From: Paenibacillus_F sp047238265
Lineage (GTDB): Bacteria > Bacillota > Bacilli > Paenibacillales > NBRC-103111
Length of the DNA: 64,000 nt
NCBI RefSeq assembly: GCF_047238265.1
Contig: NZ_JBDFMM010000001.1
Location: 1,860,001-1,924,000 of the forward strand
Direction: 5' to 3'
The position numbers were made by a program, and so were the translations under genes. Shown here in pieces: positions 9,050-17,179 of this stretch. How positions within the stretch are numbered: position 1 is the stretch's first letter; every line of letters starts with the position of its first letter. The notes below the pieces were generated by a model that was not told the origin of the DNA, did not search any database, and was given only the letters and a program-made list of their open reading frames with translations.

Positions 9050-9099
9050 AAAGCCCCTGATCAACCGCTGAAATATAGCGGCCGGTCAGGGGCTTTTTA
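9050..9099 (+). terminator. Bidirectional terminator after ppiB
   Basis: AAGCCCCTGA pairs with TCAGGGGCTT, with an inner CCGCT/AGCGG stem, followed by TTTTTA. The minus strand also ends the stem in a short T run, and the hairpin overlaps the 3' end of the leftward DUF421-like frame. Confidence 0.75.
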
Positions 9100-9502
9100 T
9101 AATCAGGGCGTCGCGGCGTATTTCCGCGTACGCGACATCCAGCAGGGAATCCACGCCGGCTAGATCGAGTTGATGCCAGAGCCGGGCTTTGTCCCACCCG
9201 CTTGCCTTTAATCCCTCGGGGAGGACACGTCCGCGAACGATAACAGGAATCGCGCGATTTTCGCAGCGGCATAGCTCTGCAAAACCGATCTTCGTCATAT
9301 TTCGGGCCGCATTCAAATCATGTAAGGAAAAATCTGTGTACCGGTGCATTGTATTCGCTTTCCCTCCGTAAAAGTTGATCGCCCGGAAAAGTCGGAACGG
9401 CAGGAACAATCGGATGAGCTGTCTATTCCGCATGATCAGCATGTCCCGAAGGACCGACCGCTCGCCTCTCCGCTTCAAGTTCCGTTGTGATACGGCAAAC
9501 AA
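9086..9502 (-). CDS. DUF421 (YetF) C-terminal-domain protein or remnant
   Basis: The last 60 or so residues (ENRAIPVIVRGRVL onward, with LDVAYAEIRRDAL near the end) resemble the soluble C-terminal DUF421 domain of YetF membrane proteins. The usual N-terminal membrane helices are missing, and the first 70 residues are basic and unrecognised. The start is uncertain: a TTG at 9502 has AGGGA upstream, and ATGs lie further inside. It may be a truncated remnant of a yetF-like gene or a small stand-alone domain protein. It runs opposite to its neighbours. Confidence 0.4.
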   Translation of the reverse strand: MFAVSQRNLKRRGERSVLRDMLIMRNRQLIRLFLPFRLFRAINFYGGKANTMHRYTDFSLHDLNAARNMTKIGFAELCRCENRAIPVIVRGRVLPEGLKASGWDKARLWHQLDLAGVDSLLDVAYAEIRRDALIIKSP

Positions 9503-9627
9503 GAATCATTCCCTGATCAATCTCAACTTCCCATTCCGAGCGATATCACTATGACCGTTCTTATTCAGCCATTCCCGGCAGGGGGTGTTCTTATACCGTT
9601 TTCCGAGCGGACTAGTCAACTTGACAC

Positions 9628-9656
9628 TTGCATTTTGGAAATGACAATGGTACTAT
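9628..9656 (+). promoter_or_regulatory. Promoter of the riboflavin operon
   Basis: TTGCAT at 9628-9633 and TACTAT at 9651-9656 with a 17-base spacer. The predicted transcript start, about 9663, lies just before the FMN riboswitch. Confidence 0.55.
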
Positions 9657-9685
9657 TCAGTCAACAATCGAATAAGATTGAATCA

Positions 9686-9861
9686 ATCCTTCGGGGCGGG
9701 GTGGAAGTCCCTACCGGCGGTGTTGCCGCAGTACCGGTTATCCGGTCTGCAGTTCAGTCCGTGACCCGGCTTGTCTGATTTTAAGCGTTCCGACGCGGGA
9801 CAATCCGGCTGACTTGGTGAGAGTCCGAGACCGACAGTTAAAGTCTGGATGGGAGAAGGAG
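9686..9861 (+). ncRNA. FMN riboswitch (RFN element)
   Basis: The closing stem pairs CCTTC near 9688 with GAAGG near 9855. Conserved blocks of the class are present in order: the GGGGCGGGGTG opening, AGTCCCTACCGGCGGT, CAGTCCGTGACCCGG, GACTTGGTGAGAGTCCGAGACCGACAGT and GTCTGGATGGGAGAAGGA. Flavin mononucleotide binding represses the downstream operon. It precedes ribD-ribE-ribBA-ribH, the expected target. Confidence 0.96.
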
Positions 9862-10363
9862 AACGAAACGATTCAGTCTGCATACGAAGCTTTACCTGCA
9901 TTCGCGCGGAAAGAGCTTGTTTAAGTACATACGCTGCCCTTTTCCGGCCGGCTTATTTGTGCTAGAAAGTTCCGGAGTTCATACGCAGCGGCATAAAAGA
10001 CAGCGGGTCCGCAGGGCCTTGGCTTGCGCTTTTTTCCACTGCCGTTGATGCCGATGGCATTTTTCCGCATAACACGAATGTCAGGCAGAAGCACGCTTCT
10101 TTGGCATACCTGCCGGAGAATTTTCGTAACCGGTCCCCCAGGGCCCGGAGGTACTTTTTTGTGCCCGCAGACTGGCTTCACGCACGTTCTTGCTATTCCA
10201 ACCAACGCCCTTGTCCGAAACGGACAGGGGCTTTTTCAGGTTCAACATTTTGGATCAAGCGGGAGAAACTAAGACTAAACGCAGGCGGCAAGCCGGCAAG
10301 CTTGACGAATAGGGCAAGGAAGAGCCTGTCCCGGGCCTTTCCCGGCAAGAAAGGAGAACGATC
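9862..10363 (+). other. Long leader between FMN riboswitch and ribD, no gene recognised
   Basis: About 500 bases separate the aptamer from ribD. No frame with a ribosome site and convincing protein was found. The only strong structure is the intrinsic terminator at 10207-10237. A weaker GC-rich hairpin before a T6 run lies near 10133-10160. Confidence 0.5.
10207..10237 (+). terminator. Intrinsic terminator in the rib leader
   Basis: GCCCTTGTCCG pairs with CGGACAGGGGC around an AAA loop, followed by TTTTT. It lies between the FMN aptamer and ribD and is the most likely point of riboswitch-controlled termination, although it is about 345 bases beyond the aptamer. Confidence 0.7.
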
Positions 10364-11500
10364 ATGCTTCAACCTCTGCAGGACGAAACTTATATGCGCG
10401 TGGCGCTGCAAATGGCCCAGGCTGCGCTCGGCCAGACGGGCATCAATCCCGTCGTCGGCTGCGTCGTCGTTAAAGACGGCCGCATTGTCGGCATGGGCGC
10501 CCATCTGAAGCGGGGCGAAGGCCACGCCGAAGTGCACGCGCTGCAGATGGCCGGCGTCGAAGCCGAAGGCGCCACGGCTTACGTCACGCTGGAGCCGTGC
10601 AGCCACTATGGCAAGACGCCTCCGTGCAGCGACCGGCTCATCGAAAGCGGCATCCGCCGCGTCGTCGTCGCTGCCGTAGACCCGAACCCGCTGGTGGCGG
10701 GATCGGGAATCGCGAGACTGCGGAGCCGGGGCATCGCTGTCGAGGCCGGGCTGCTCGCGGACGAGGCGAACGCCTTGAATGAGGCGTTCAACAAGTTCAT
10801 CGTGACGAGGCTGCCTTTCGTCACGATGAAATCCGCGAGCACGCTCGACGGCAAGATCGCCGCCAAAACCGGCGACAGCAAGTGGATCACCGGGGCGCCA
10901 GCCCGCGAGCTTGTTCACGCGATGCGGCACCGCCACGCCGCGATCATGGTCGGGATCGGCACGGTGCTTGCCGACGATCCCGAGCTGACCACCCGGCTGA
11001 GCGTGCCGGCGCTCCACCCGCTGCGAATCGTGGTCGATTCGCAGCTCAGGACGCCGCTGTCCGCGCGGGTGCTGCGGCGTCAGGATGAGCGGCCGACGCT
11101 CATCCTGACCACAGCCGGCGCCGATCCGGCCAAGCGCGAAGCGCTTGAGGCGCTCGGCGCCGAAGTGCTGGCGTGCGGCGGCCCGCACGTCGATCTCCCG
11201 CTCGCGATGCAGCTGCTTGGCGAGCGGGAGGTGCCCTCCGTCCTCCTGGAAGGCGGAGGACGGCTCAGCGGGGCGATGCTGGAAAACCGCCTGGTGGACA
11301 AGGCGGTGCTGTTTTTCGCCCCGAAATGGATCGGCGGCGGGCCGGAGGCGCCGGACAACGCGTCTTTCGCCGGATTCGGCCGCATGAGCGAGGCGATCCG
11401 GCTCGCGCGGATGACCGTCGACACCGTCGGCGAAGACGTCTGTCTCACGGGTTACCCGCAGTACGCCGAGGAGGAGGCTTCATCATGTTTACCGGATTAA
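10364..11500 (+). CDS. ribD: Bifunctional riboflavin deaminase/reductase RibD
   Basis: Catalyses two early riboflavin steps: deamination of the diaminopyrimidine product of GTP cyclohydrolase II and reduction of the ribosyl side chain. The N-terminal deaminase domain has the zinc motifs HAEVHAL and PCSHYGKTPPC; the C-terminal reductase domain runs from about residue 145. The 378-residue length is normal. AAAGGAG precedes the ATG. The 3' end overlaps ribE by 16 bases. Third codon positions look markedly more G/C-rich than in the rest of the operon. Confidence 0.95.
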   Translation: MLQPLQDETYMRVALQMAQAALGQTGINPVVGCVVVKDGRIVGMGAHLKRGEGHAEVHALQMAGVEAEGATAYVTLEPCSHYGKTPPCSDRLIESGIRRVVVAAVDPNPLVAGSGIARLRSRGIAVEAGLLADEANALNEAFNKFIVTRLPFVTMKSASTLDGKIAAKTGDSKWITGAPARELVHAMRHRHAAIMVGIGTVLADDPELTTRLSVPALHPLRIVVDSQLRTPLSARVLRRQDERPTLILTTAGADPAKREALEALGAEVLACGGPHVDLPLAMQLLGEREVPSVLLEGGGRLSGAMLENRLVDKAVLFFAPKWIGGGPEAPDNASFAGFGRMSEAIRLARMTVDTVGEDVCLTGYPQYAEEEASSCLPD

Positions 11501-12153
11501 TCGAAGAAATCGGCGTCATGCGCCGGATACACAAGCAGGGGCAGGCGATGGTCCTGACCCTCGGCGCGCGCCTAGTGCTGGAAGATGTGAACCTCGGCGA
11601 CAGCATAGCCGTCAACGGCGTCTGTCTGACCGTCGTCGCTTATGACAAGGAAACCTTTTCCGTCGACGTCATGCCGGAGACGTACCGCAAAACGAACCTG
11701 GCCGCGCTCCAGACGGGAGCACGCGTCAATCTGGAACGGGCGATGCCGGCGAACGGCCGTTTCGGCGGCCATATCGTGCAGGGACACGTGGACGGCACGG
11801 CCCGGATCCGGGCCAGAACGCCGGAGGAGAATGCGGTCGTCTACAGGCTGGAGCCGGATGATCCCGCTATCCTGCGCTACATGATCGCGGGCGGCTCCAT
11901 TACGATCGACGGCATCTCGCTTACGCTTACGGATGTGACGGACAGCACGTTTGCGGTATCGATCATTCCGCATACGCTGGCCCAAACGGTTCTTCAGGAT
12001 AAACAGCCCGGGGACGGCGTGAACATCGAATGTGACGTGCTTGGGAAATATATTGAAAAGCTGCTCCGCACGGGTACGGGCGGGGGGATACATTCCCGCG
12101 CCGGACAGGACGGACTGACCGAGAAATTTTTGGCGGAGAACGGATTTTTGTGA
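11485..12153 (+). CDS. ribE: Riboflavin synthase alpha subunit
   Basis: Dismutates two molecules of 6,7-dimethyl-8-ribityllumazine to riboflavin. The 222-residue product is a tandem duplication of the lumazine-binding barrel; each half opens with a MFTGLIEEIG- or GHIVQGHVDG-type motif (residues 1-10 and about 94-103). The frame is open further upstream, but ATG 11485 follows GAGGAGGC and matches the universal MFTGLIEE start. It overlaps ribD and lies 39 bases before ribBA. Confidence 0.96.
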   Translation: MFTGLIEEIGVMRRIHKQGQAMVLTLGARLVLEDVNLGDSIAVNGVCLTVVAYDKETFSVDVMPETYRKTNLAALQTGARVNLERAMPANGRFGGHIVQGHVDGTARIRARTPEENAVVYRLEPDDPAILRYMIAGGSITIDGISLTLTDVTDSTFAVSIIPHTLAQTVLQDKQPGDGVNIECDVLGKYIEKLLRTGTGGGIHSRAGQDGLTEKFLAENGFL

Positions 12154-12192
12154 AGGTAAGTTCACCGATATTTTTTTGAAGGAGGGAACAAA

Positions 12193-13416
12193 ATGACAGA
12201 GAGAGACACGTACTCGTTTCATTCCATCGAAGAAGCGGTCGGCGATCTGGCCGCAGGGAAGGTCATTATCGTCGTGGACGATGAGGACCGAGAGAACGAA
12301 GGCGATTTCATAGCCTTGGCCGATAAAACGACGCCCGAGGTCATCAATTTCATGATCAAGGAAGGCCGCGGACTCGTCTGCGCTCCGATCACGGAAGAAC
12401 GGGCGCAGGAACTGGATCTGCCTCCCATGGTAAGCCGCAATACGGATTATCACGGCACGGCTTTTACGGTGTCCGTGGATCATGCGGAGACGACGACGGG
12501 GATATCCGCCCACGAGCGCTCCCGTACGATCCAGGCCCTGATTGATCCGGAAGCGAAGCCGCTTCATTTCCGCAGGCCGGGGCACATTTTTCCTCTCATT
12601 GCGAAAAAAGGCGGCGTCCTGCGCCGCGCGGGTCATACGGAGGCGGCCGTCGACCTGGCCCGTATGAGCGGTTCGTATCCCGCGGCAGTTATCTGCGAGG
12701 TGATCAAAGAAGACGGGACGATGGCCCGGGTTCCCGATTTGATGGAGGTGGCCCGCATTCACGGGCTGAAGATCATTACGATCAAAGACCTCATCCACTA
12801 CCGCAGCGAGAAGGAAAATCTGGTCAAGCGGGAAGTGGAGGCGAAGCTGCCGACGGATTTCGGGACGTTTCAGGCTATCGCGTATACAAACCAGCTGGAC
12901 CAGAAGGAACATGTCGCGCTTGTCAAAGGGAATATTGACGGTTCGGTCCCGACGCTGGTGCGCGTACACTCCGAGTGCCTGACGGGAGATGTGTTCCACT
13001 CCCACCGCTGCGACTGCGGTCCCCAGCTCGCTGCCGCCCTGCAGCAGATTAACGATGCGGGGGCGGGCGTGCTGCTCTATATGCGCCAGGAAGGGCGCGG
13101 CATCGGGCTGATCAACAAGCTGAAGGCTTATGTGCTTCAGGAAGAAGGACTCGATACGGTCGAAGCGAACGTCAAGCTGGGATTCGCTCCCGATTTGCGC
13201 GATTATGGAGTAGGAGCCCAGATCTTAAAAGATCTCGGAATCCGGCAAATCCGCCTGCTTACGAACAATCCGCGGAAGATCAAAGGGCTGGAAGGTTATG
13301 GGCTGGAAGTTGTCGAGAGAGTCGCGATCCAAATGCCGCATAATGAAGATAATGCCAGATATCTGCATACCAAGCGGGAAAAGCTCGGCCATTTGCTCCA
13401 ATTTGATCCAAACTGA
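12193..13416 (+). CDS. ribBA: Bifunctional DHBP synthase / GTP cyclohydrolase II
   Basis: Supplies both substrates of lumazine synthase. The N-terminal half (about 1-205) is 3,4-dihydroxy-2-butanone-4-phosphate synthase with the acidic DDEDRENEGD motif; the C-terminal half is GTP cyclohydrolase II with the zinc motif CLTGDVFHSHRCDCG and the RQEGRGIGL active-site segment. The 407-residue fusion is the usual Bacillota form. GGAGGGA precedes the ATG. Confidence 0.96.
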   Translation: MTERDTYSFHSIEEAVGDLAAGKVIIVVDDEDRENEGDFIALADKTTPEVINFMIKEGRGLVCAPITEERAQELDLPPMVSRNTDYHGTAFTVSVDHAETTTGISAHERSRTIQALIDPEAKPLHFRRPGHIFPLIAKKGGVLRRAGHTEAAVDLARMSGSYPAAVICEVIKEDGTMARVPDLMEVARIHGLKIITIKDLIHYRSEKENLVKREVEAKLPTDFGTFQAIAYTNQLDQKEHVALVKGNIDGSVPTLVRVHSECLTGDVFHSHRCDCGPQLAAALQQINDAGAGVLLYMRQEGRGIGLINKLKAYVLQEEGLDTVEANVKLGFAPDLRDYGVGAQILKDLGIRQIRLLTNNPRKIKGLEGYGLEVVERVAIQMPHNEDNARYLHTKREKLGHLLQFDPN

Positions 13417-13482
13417 TGCTTTTTTCTAAAAATCTCTTTTTATCTGCGTCATCAATTTGTATACTAGAAGGAGTCGGTTATT

Positions 13483-13954
13483 GTGGTAAAAAATTATGAA
13501 GGTCATCTGATTTCCCAAGGACAGAGATACGGCATCGTTGTGGGCCGGTTTAATGAATTTATTACGTCCAAGCTGCTGGGCGGAGCGCTCGACGCGCTGA
13601 AGCGCCACGGTGTGGAAGATACCGAAGTCGAAGTCGCCTGGGTACCCGGCGCTTTCGAAATTCCTCTGATTGCACAAAAACTGGCGGAAACCGGCAAATA
13701 TGACGCCGTCATTACGCTGGGAACCGTAATCCGCGGCTCCACGCCTCACTTTGATTATGTTTGCAACGAAGTGGCCAAAGGCGTTTCCGCCATTTCATTA
13801 AAAACAGGTGTTCCGGTTATTTTCGGAGTCCTGACGACCGATTCGATTGAACAGGCGGTCGAACGGGCCGGCACGAAAGCGGGCAACAAAGGCTGGGATG
13901 CCGCCGTTACCGCGATAGAAATGGCTAATCTTACGAAGCAGTCTGCAGGGCTGA
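13483..13954 (+). CDS. ribH: 6,7-dimethyl-8-ribityllumazine synthase; frame shifted at its last codons
   Basis: Condenses the RibBA and RibD products to the riboflavin precursor; family members form icosahedral shells. The GTG start follows AGAAGGAG. The core is complete, including WVPGAFEIP, GTVIRGSTPHFDYV and VPVIFGVLTTD. After AIEMANLTKQ the frame meets CAG-T-CTGCAG at 13942. Read as given it runs to 14055 with an unrelated tail; removing that T gives Lys-Gln-Leu-Gln-Gly and a stop at 13954, for 156 residues, the normal size. This is the mildest of the eight single-base insertions, since only the C-terminus is affected. Confidence 0.9.
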
Positions 13955-14006
13955 CCGCGGTTTTCAGATCGCGCACTCCCTACAGCGCTTGGCAAGCGAT
14001 TCGGAA

Positions 14007-14037
14007 CCCCGGCCACTTAGGACGGGGATCTTTTTTT
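14007..14037 (+). terminator. Possible terminator of the rib operon
   Basis: A short CCCCG/CGGGG stem with an 11-base loop is followed by seven T residues. The stem is weak, so read-through into scpA is possible. Confidence 0.4.
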
Positions 14038-14051
14038 GGGAGAGCAGATTC

Positions 14052-14834
14052 ATGAAAATGCTGTACAAACTTGAAGCGTTCGAAGGGCCGCTCGACCTGC
14101 TGCTTCACTTGATCGATAAGTCCGAGGTCGACATTTACAATATCCCGATCAAGGACATCACGGAGCAGTATATGGAATATGTCCAGGCTATGCACGAGCT
14201 GGAGCTGGAAGTGACGAGCGAATTTCTGGTCATGGCCGCCACGCTGCTGGCGATCAAGAGCAAGATGCTGCTGCCGAAGCCTCCCGTACTCGATCTTGAC
14301 TTCGATTATTACGAAGAGGACGATTTCGATCCGCGGGCCGAACTCGTGCAGAAGCTGATCGAGTACCGTAAATACAAAGCGATTGCCGATCTGCTGCGCG
14401 ACAAGGAAGTGGAGCGGAGCCTCGTGTTCACGCGCGAGCCTGAGGATTTGGCGCCCTATGTTCCCCAGGTGCAGGAGAACCCCGTGAAAGGGCTGGACGT
14501 CAACGATTTGATGCTGGCCTTTCAGCGTACGCTGCGCAAGATGGTCCACCGGAACCAGGTCACGAAAATCCGGCGGGACGAAATATCCGTCAAGGACCGG
14601 ATCGTGGATCTCGTGGATCTTTTGCGGAATAAGGGCGGGCGGCTCCTGTTCTCGAAACTTTTCGAAAAGCAGTGCAGCCGCGAGGAAATCGTGGTCACGT
14701 TTTTGGCGATATTGGAACTGATGAAGATGAAAAAGATTCAATGCTTTCAGCACCGGCTGTTTGAAGACATCGTCATTCAGGCCAAAGAGGGAGAGTTGAC
14801 GGATGGACTTTCAACAGATGAAATCGATTATTGA
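14052..14834 (+). CDS. scpA: Segregation and condensation protein A
   Basis: Kleisin subunit of the bacterial SMC-ScpA-ScpB condensin that compacts and segregates the chromosome. The 260-residue product starts MLYKLEAFEGPLDLLLHLI after the first two residues, the SMC-neck-binding N-terminal domain, and ends with a winged-helix domain (EEIVVTFLAILELMKMKKI). ATG 14052 follows GGGAGAG; the frame is open upstream into ribH but without family similarity. The end overlaps scpB by 32 bases. Confidence 0.95.
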   Translation: MKMLYKLEAFEGPLDLLLHLIDKSEVDIYNIPIKDITEQYMEYVQAMHELELEVTSEFLVMAATLLAIKSKMLLPKPPVLDLDFDYYEEDDFDPRAELVQKLIEYRKYKAIADLLRDKEVERSLVFTREPEDLAPYVPQVQENPVKGLDVNDLMLAFQRTLRKMVHRNQVTKIRRDEISVKDRIVDLVDLLRNKGGRLLFSKLFEKQCSREEIVVTFLAILELMKMKKIQCFQHRLFEDIVIQAKEGELTDGLSTDEIDY

Positions 14835-15606
14835 AGGACTGCTTTTCGTGGCGGGAGACGAGGGGCTGGATAAGAAACAGCTTGCCGATATTTTGGAGAC
14901 GGACGCGCACATCGTGACCGAGCTTGTGGAAGAGCTTCAGGACGACTTGCGCCGCGGAGGCAGGGGGATTCAGATTACGAGGGTCGCCGGCGCCTACCAG
15001 ATGACGACGATTCCCGAACATGCGCCTTATTTCGAACGGCTGGCTTATTCTCCTTCCCGTTCGTCTTTGTCGCAGGCGGCGCTTGAAACGCTGTCCATCA
15101 TTGCCTACAAACAGCCGATCACCCGGGTGGAGATCGAGGAAATCCGCGGAGTCAAATCCGAGCGTGCTCTTCATACCCTTATGGCGAAGGAGCTCATTGT
15201 GGAAACGGGCCGCGCCGAAGCGATCGGACGGCCGATTTTGTACGGAACTTCGAAGCCGTTTCTCGAATATTTCGGTTTGAGTTCAATCGACGATCTTCCC
15301 GAGTCGCCGGCTTTTGTCGGCGATTTCGATCTTGAGGAAGAAACCAAACTCCTGTTTGATAAATTAAACGGGGACGGTACCGACCAGCTTACATTCGAAG
15401 ATCTGGGTCGCGAGCTGCTGGACGGAACGGCTGCCGGGGAGGCTGCTTTGCGGCCGGAAGACGGGCGGGACTTGCCGCTTTTTGAAGGGGAAGAGCATAA
15501 TCCTGTTTCGGAAACGGAACCGTTCCGCTTCGATTCCCCGGGGCAGGAGGATTGGGAGCTGCCCGACGGTATCGGTAAAGATTCGGATACGTCCGATAAA
15601 GAATAA
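14803..15606 (+). CDS. scpB: Segregation and condensation protein B
   Basis: Partner of ScpA in the SMC condensin complex. Two winged-helix domains occupy residues 1 to about 165, including LSQAALETLSIIAYKQPITRVEIEEIRG. About 90 further residues are acidic and low in similarity, making the protein (267 residues) longer than B. subtilis ScpB (about 197). The start overlaps scpA. The acidic tail is probably disordered. Confidence 0.94.
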   Translation: MDFQQMKSIIEGLLFVAGDEGLDKKQLADILETDAHIVTELVEELQDDLRRGGRGIQITRVAGAYQMTTIPEHAPYFERLAYSPSRSSLSQAALETLSIIAYKQPITRVEIEEIRGVKSERALHTLMAKELIVETGRAEAIGRPILYGTSKPFLEYFGLSSIDDLPESPAFVGDFDLEEETKLLFDKLNGDGTDQLTFEDLGRELLDGTAAGEAALRPEDGRDLPLFEGEEHNPVSETEPFRFDSPGQEDWELPDGIGKDSDTSDKE

Positions 15607-15613
15607 GCAGAAG

Positions 15614-15653
15614 AAGCGTCCTGGCTTGCCGAGTGCAAGCGGGGCGCTTTTTA
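15614..15653 (+). terminator. scpAB terminator
   Basis: AGCG(T)CC..GGCTTGC pairs with GCAAGC..GG(C)GCT around a short loop, followed by TTTTTAT. Confidence 0.75.
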
Positions 15654-15750
15654 TATGGAAACGAAGCGGGGTATCCTCACTCAAAAAGTATGCATGATCT
15701 GGATGGAGCGGGTGATACTAGGAAGGTCGGTTTGCCGGAGGAGGGTGCTT

Positions 15751-16485
15751 GTGTTAATCGTGGGAATCATAACCGCCGTTCTGCTTGTTTTGATCCTGGC
15801 AGTCGTACTGGTCATGCTCAGCTCCGTTCAGCTTACGCTTTATTGGAACCGGGTCGGGGAAAATGACGAAATGTATGTTCAAGTCCGGGCTCTGTACGGC
15901 TGGATTAAATACCGGGTGAACGTGCCGGCCATTCAGTTTCACAATCTGATCGACGGGTTGACGTTTAAAGTCGATCAAACCAATGAAAATACGATGAATA
16001 TAGCCAATAAGAGCAAAGGCAAAGTCGATAAAGAACGCATTCGGGCCATTTACCGCGAAGGTAAAGATCTCTTGCGGCATACGGAAGGCTTCAATGCTTG
16101 GTTGAAGCGTACTCTCGGTCTGTTCCGCTGTACGCAATTAAAATGGAGCACGGGCATAGGTGCGGGCGACGCGGTGCAGACGGCTGTTCTGGCCGGAACG
16201 TTCTGGACTATAAAATCGGCGGCTGTCGGTCTGTTGACGAAATACGTACCGCTGTCCGCCGTTCCGAAACTGGCTGTAAATCCGCAGTATAACCGTACAT
16301 CTTTTCAAATTCAGTTTGTATGTGTGGTTCAGGCCAAGGCGGCAGCCCTGGGTCTTTCCGGATGCAGACTGATCTACAGGATCTTCAGAACGCCCGGAGG
16401 AATACGTGCCTGGTTCCGTCTGCTGCGTCAGGTGATTCAGGGAGATGAAGAACGGTCAAAAAGGCCGGAGCCGGCCGCGACGTAA
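15751..16485 (+). CDS. DUF2953 membrane-anchored protein (YtfI-like)
   Basis: A 244-residue protein with one N-terminal membrane helix (about residues 3-25) and a soluble remainder that resembles DUF2953 proteins such as YtfI. In Bacillota ytfI precedes ytfJ (gerW), as here, which suggests a sporulation link. GTG 15751 is chosen because GGAGGAGG lies seven bases upstream; in-frame starts at 15655 and 15745 are also possible. No catalytic motif is visible, and its function is unknown. Confidence 0.8.
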   Translation: MLIVGIITAVLLVLILAVVLVMLSSVQLTLYWNRVGENDEMYVQVRALYGWIKYRVNVPAIQFHNLIDGLTFKVDQTNENTMNIANKSKGKVDKERIRAIYREGKDLLRHTEGFNAWLKRTLGLFRCTQLKWSTGIGAGDAVQTAVLAGTFWTIKSAAVGLLTKYVPLSAVPKLAVNPQYNRTSFQIQFVCVVQAKAAALGLSGCRLIYRIFRTPGGIRAWFRLLRQVIQGDEERSKRPEPAAT

Positions 16486-16611
16486 AAACCGGCAAGGTCC
16501 CGGACGGTTTACATACGAAGTTCATTCGCGGGGTAACCTATCGGATGCAGACCTAACATTCCTTCAAGCAAGGAACTTAAGCTTTGAAGGGACCCAAAGG
16601 AGGAGACTTCA

Positions 16612-17091
16612 TTGACCGATCATCCGATTCAAGGGCTGATGAAAACAGCCATGGAAAACATCAAGCAAATGGTGGATGTGAACACCATCGTCGGCGATCC
16701 GGTAGAAACACCGGACGGCAGCGTCATTATGCCGATCAGTAAAGTCGGGTTTGGTTTCGCGGCAGGCGGCAGTGAATTCACGACGGAAACTCTTCCGGAC
16801 GTGGGCCGCGGCGGTCTTGAGAAAGCGGCCGTGGAAATGCCGTTCGGCGGCGGAAGCGGCGGCGGCGTATCCATTACACCGATCGCGTTTCTGGTCGTAG
16901 GCATACATGGCGTGAAGATCGTGCCGCTCGACAACCAGACTCATCTGATCGAACGACTGATCGACTCCGCTCCGCAAATCGTGGACCGTGTCCAGACTAT
17001 GTTCAAGCAGGGCGGAAACGCTTCTGGTCTTGGCGGTGCTGGAACAGGGACTTCGAACATTAATATCGAGGCGGACACCATCAAGTTGTAA
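16612..17091 (+). CDS. gerW: Spore protein GerW (YtfJ)
   Basis: A 159-residue YtfJ/GerW-family protein, linked in B. subtilis to spore germination and made in the forespore. It shows the conserved start HPIQGLMKTAMENIKQMVD, the SKVGFGFAAGGSEF motif and a Gly-rich GGGSGGGVSITP segment. The TTG start is preceded by AAAGGAGGAG. It follows the DUF2953 gene by 126 bases and is closed by a strong terminator. Confidence 0.92.
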   Translation: MTDHPIQGLMKTAMENIKQMVDVNTIVGDPVETPDGSVIMPISKVGFGFAAGGSEFTTETLPDVGRGGLEKAAVEMPFGGGSGGGVSITPIAFLVVGIHGVKIVPLDNQTHLIERLIDSAPQIVDRVQTMFKQGGNASGLGGAGTGTSNINIEADTIKL

Positions 17092-17108
17092 CTCTTTTCC
17101 CGCAGCAC

Positions 17109-17147
17109 AAAAGCCCGGAATCGGTTTGAACCGATTCCGGGCTTTTG
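17109..17147 (+). terminator. Strong bidirectional terminator after gerW
   Basis: An 18-base perfect stem (AAAAGCCCGGAATCGGTT with its complement) around a two-base loop. It can also serve the leftward transporter gene, since the minus strand ends in TTTTG as well. Confidence 0.85.
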
Positions 17148-17179
17148 TCTCTTTTCTGCAGTTATACGAAGTGCCCCTG

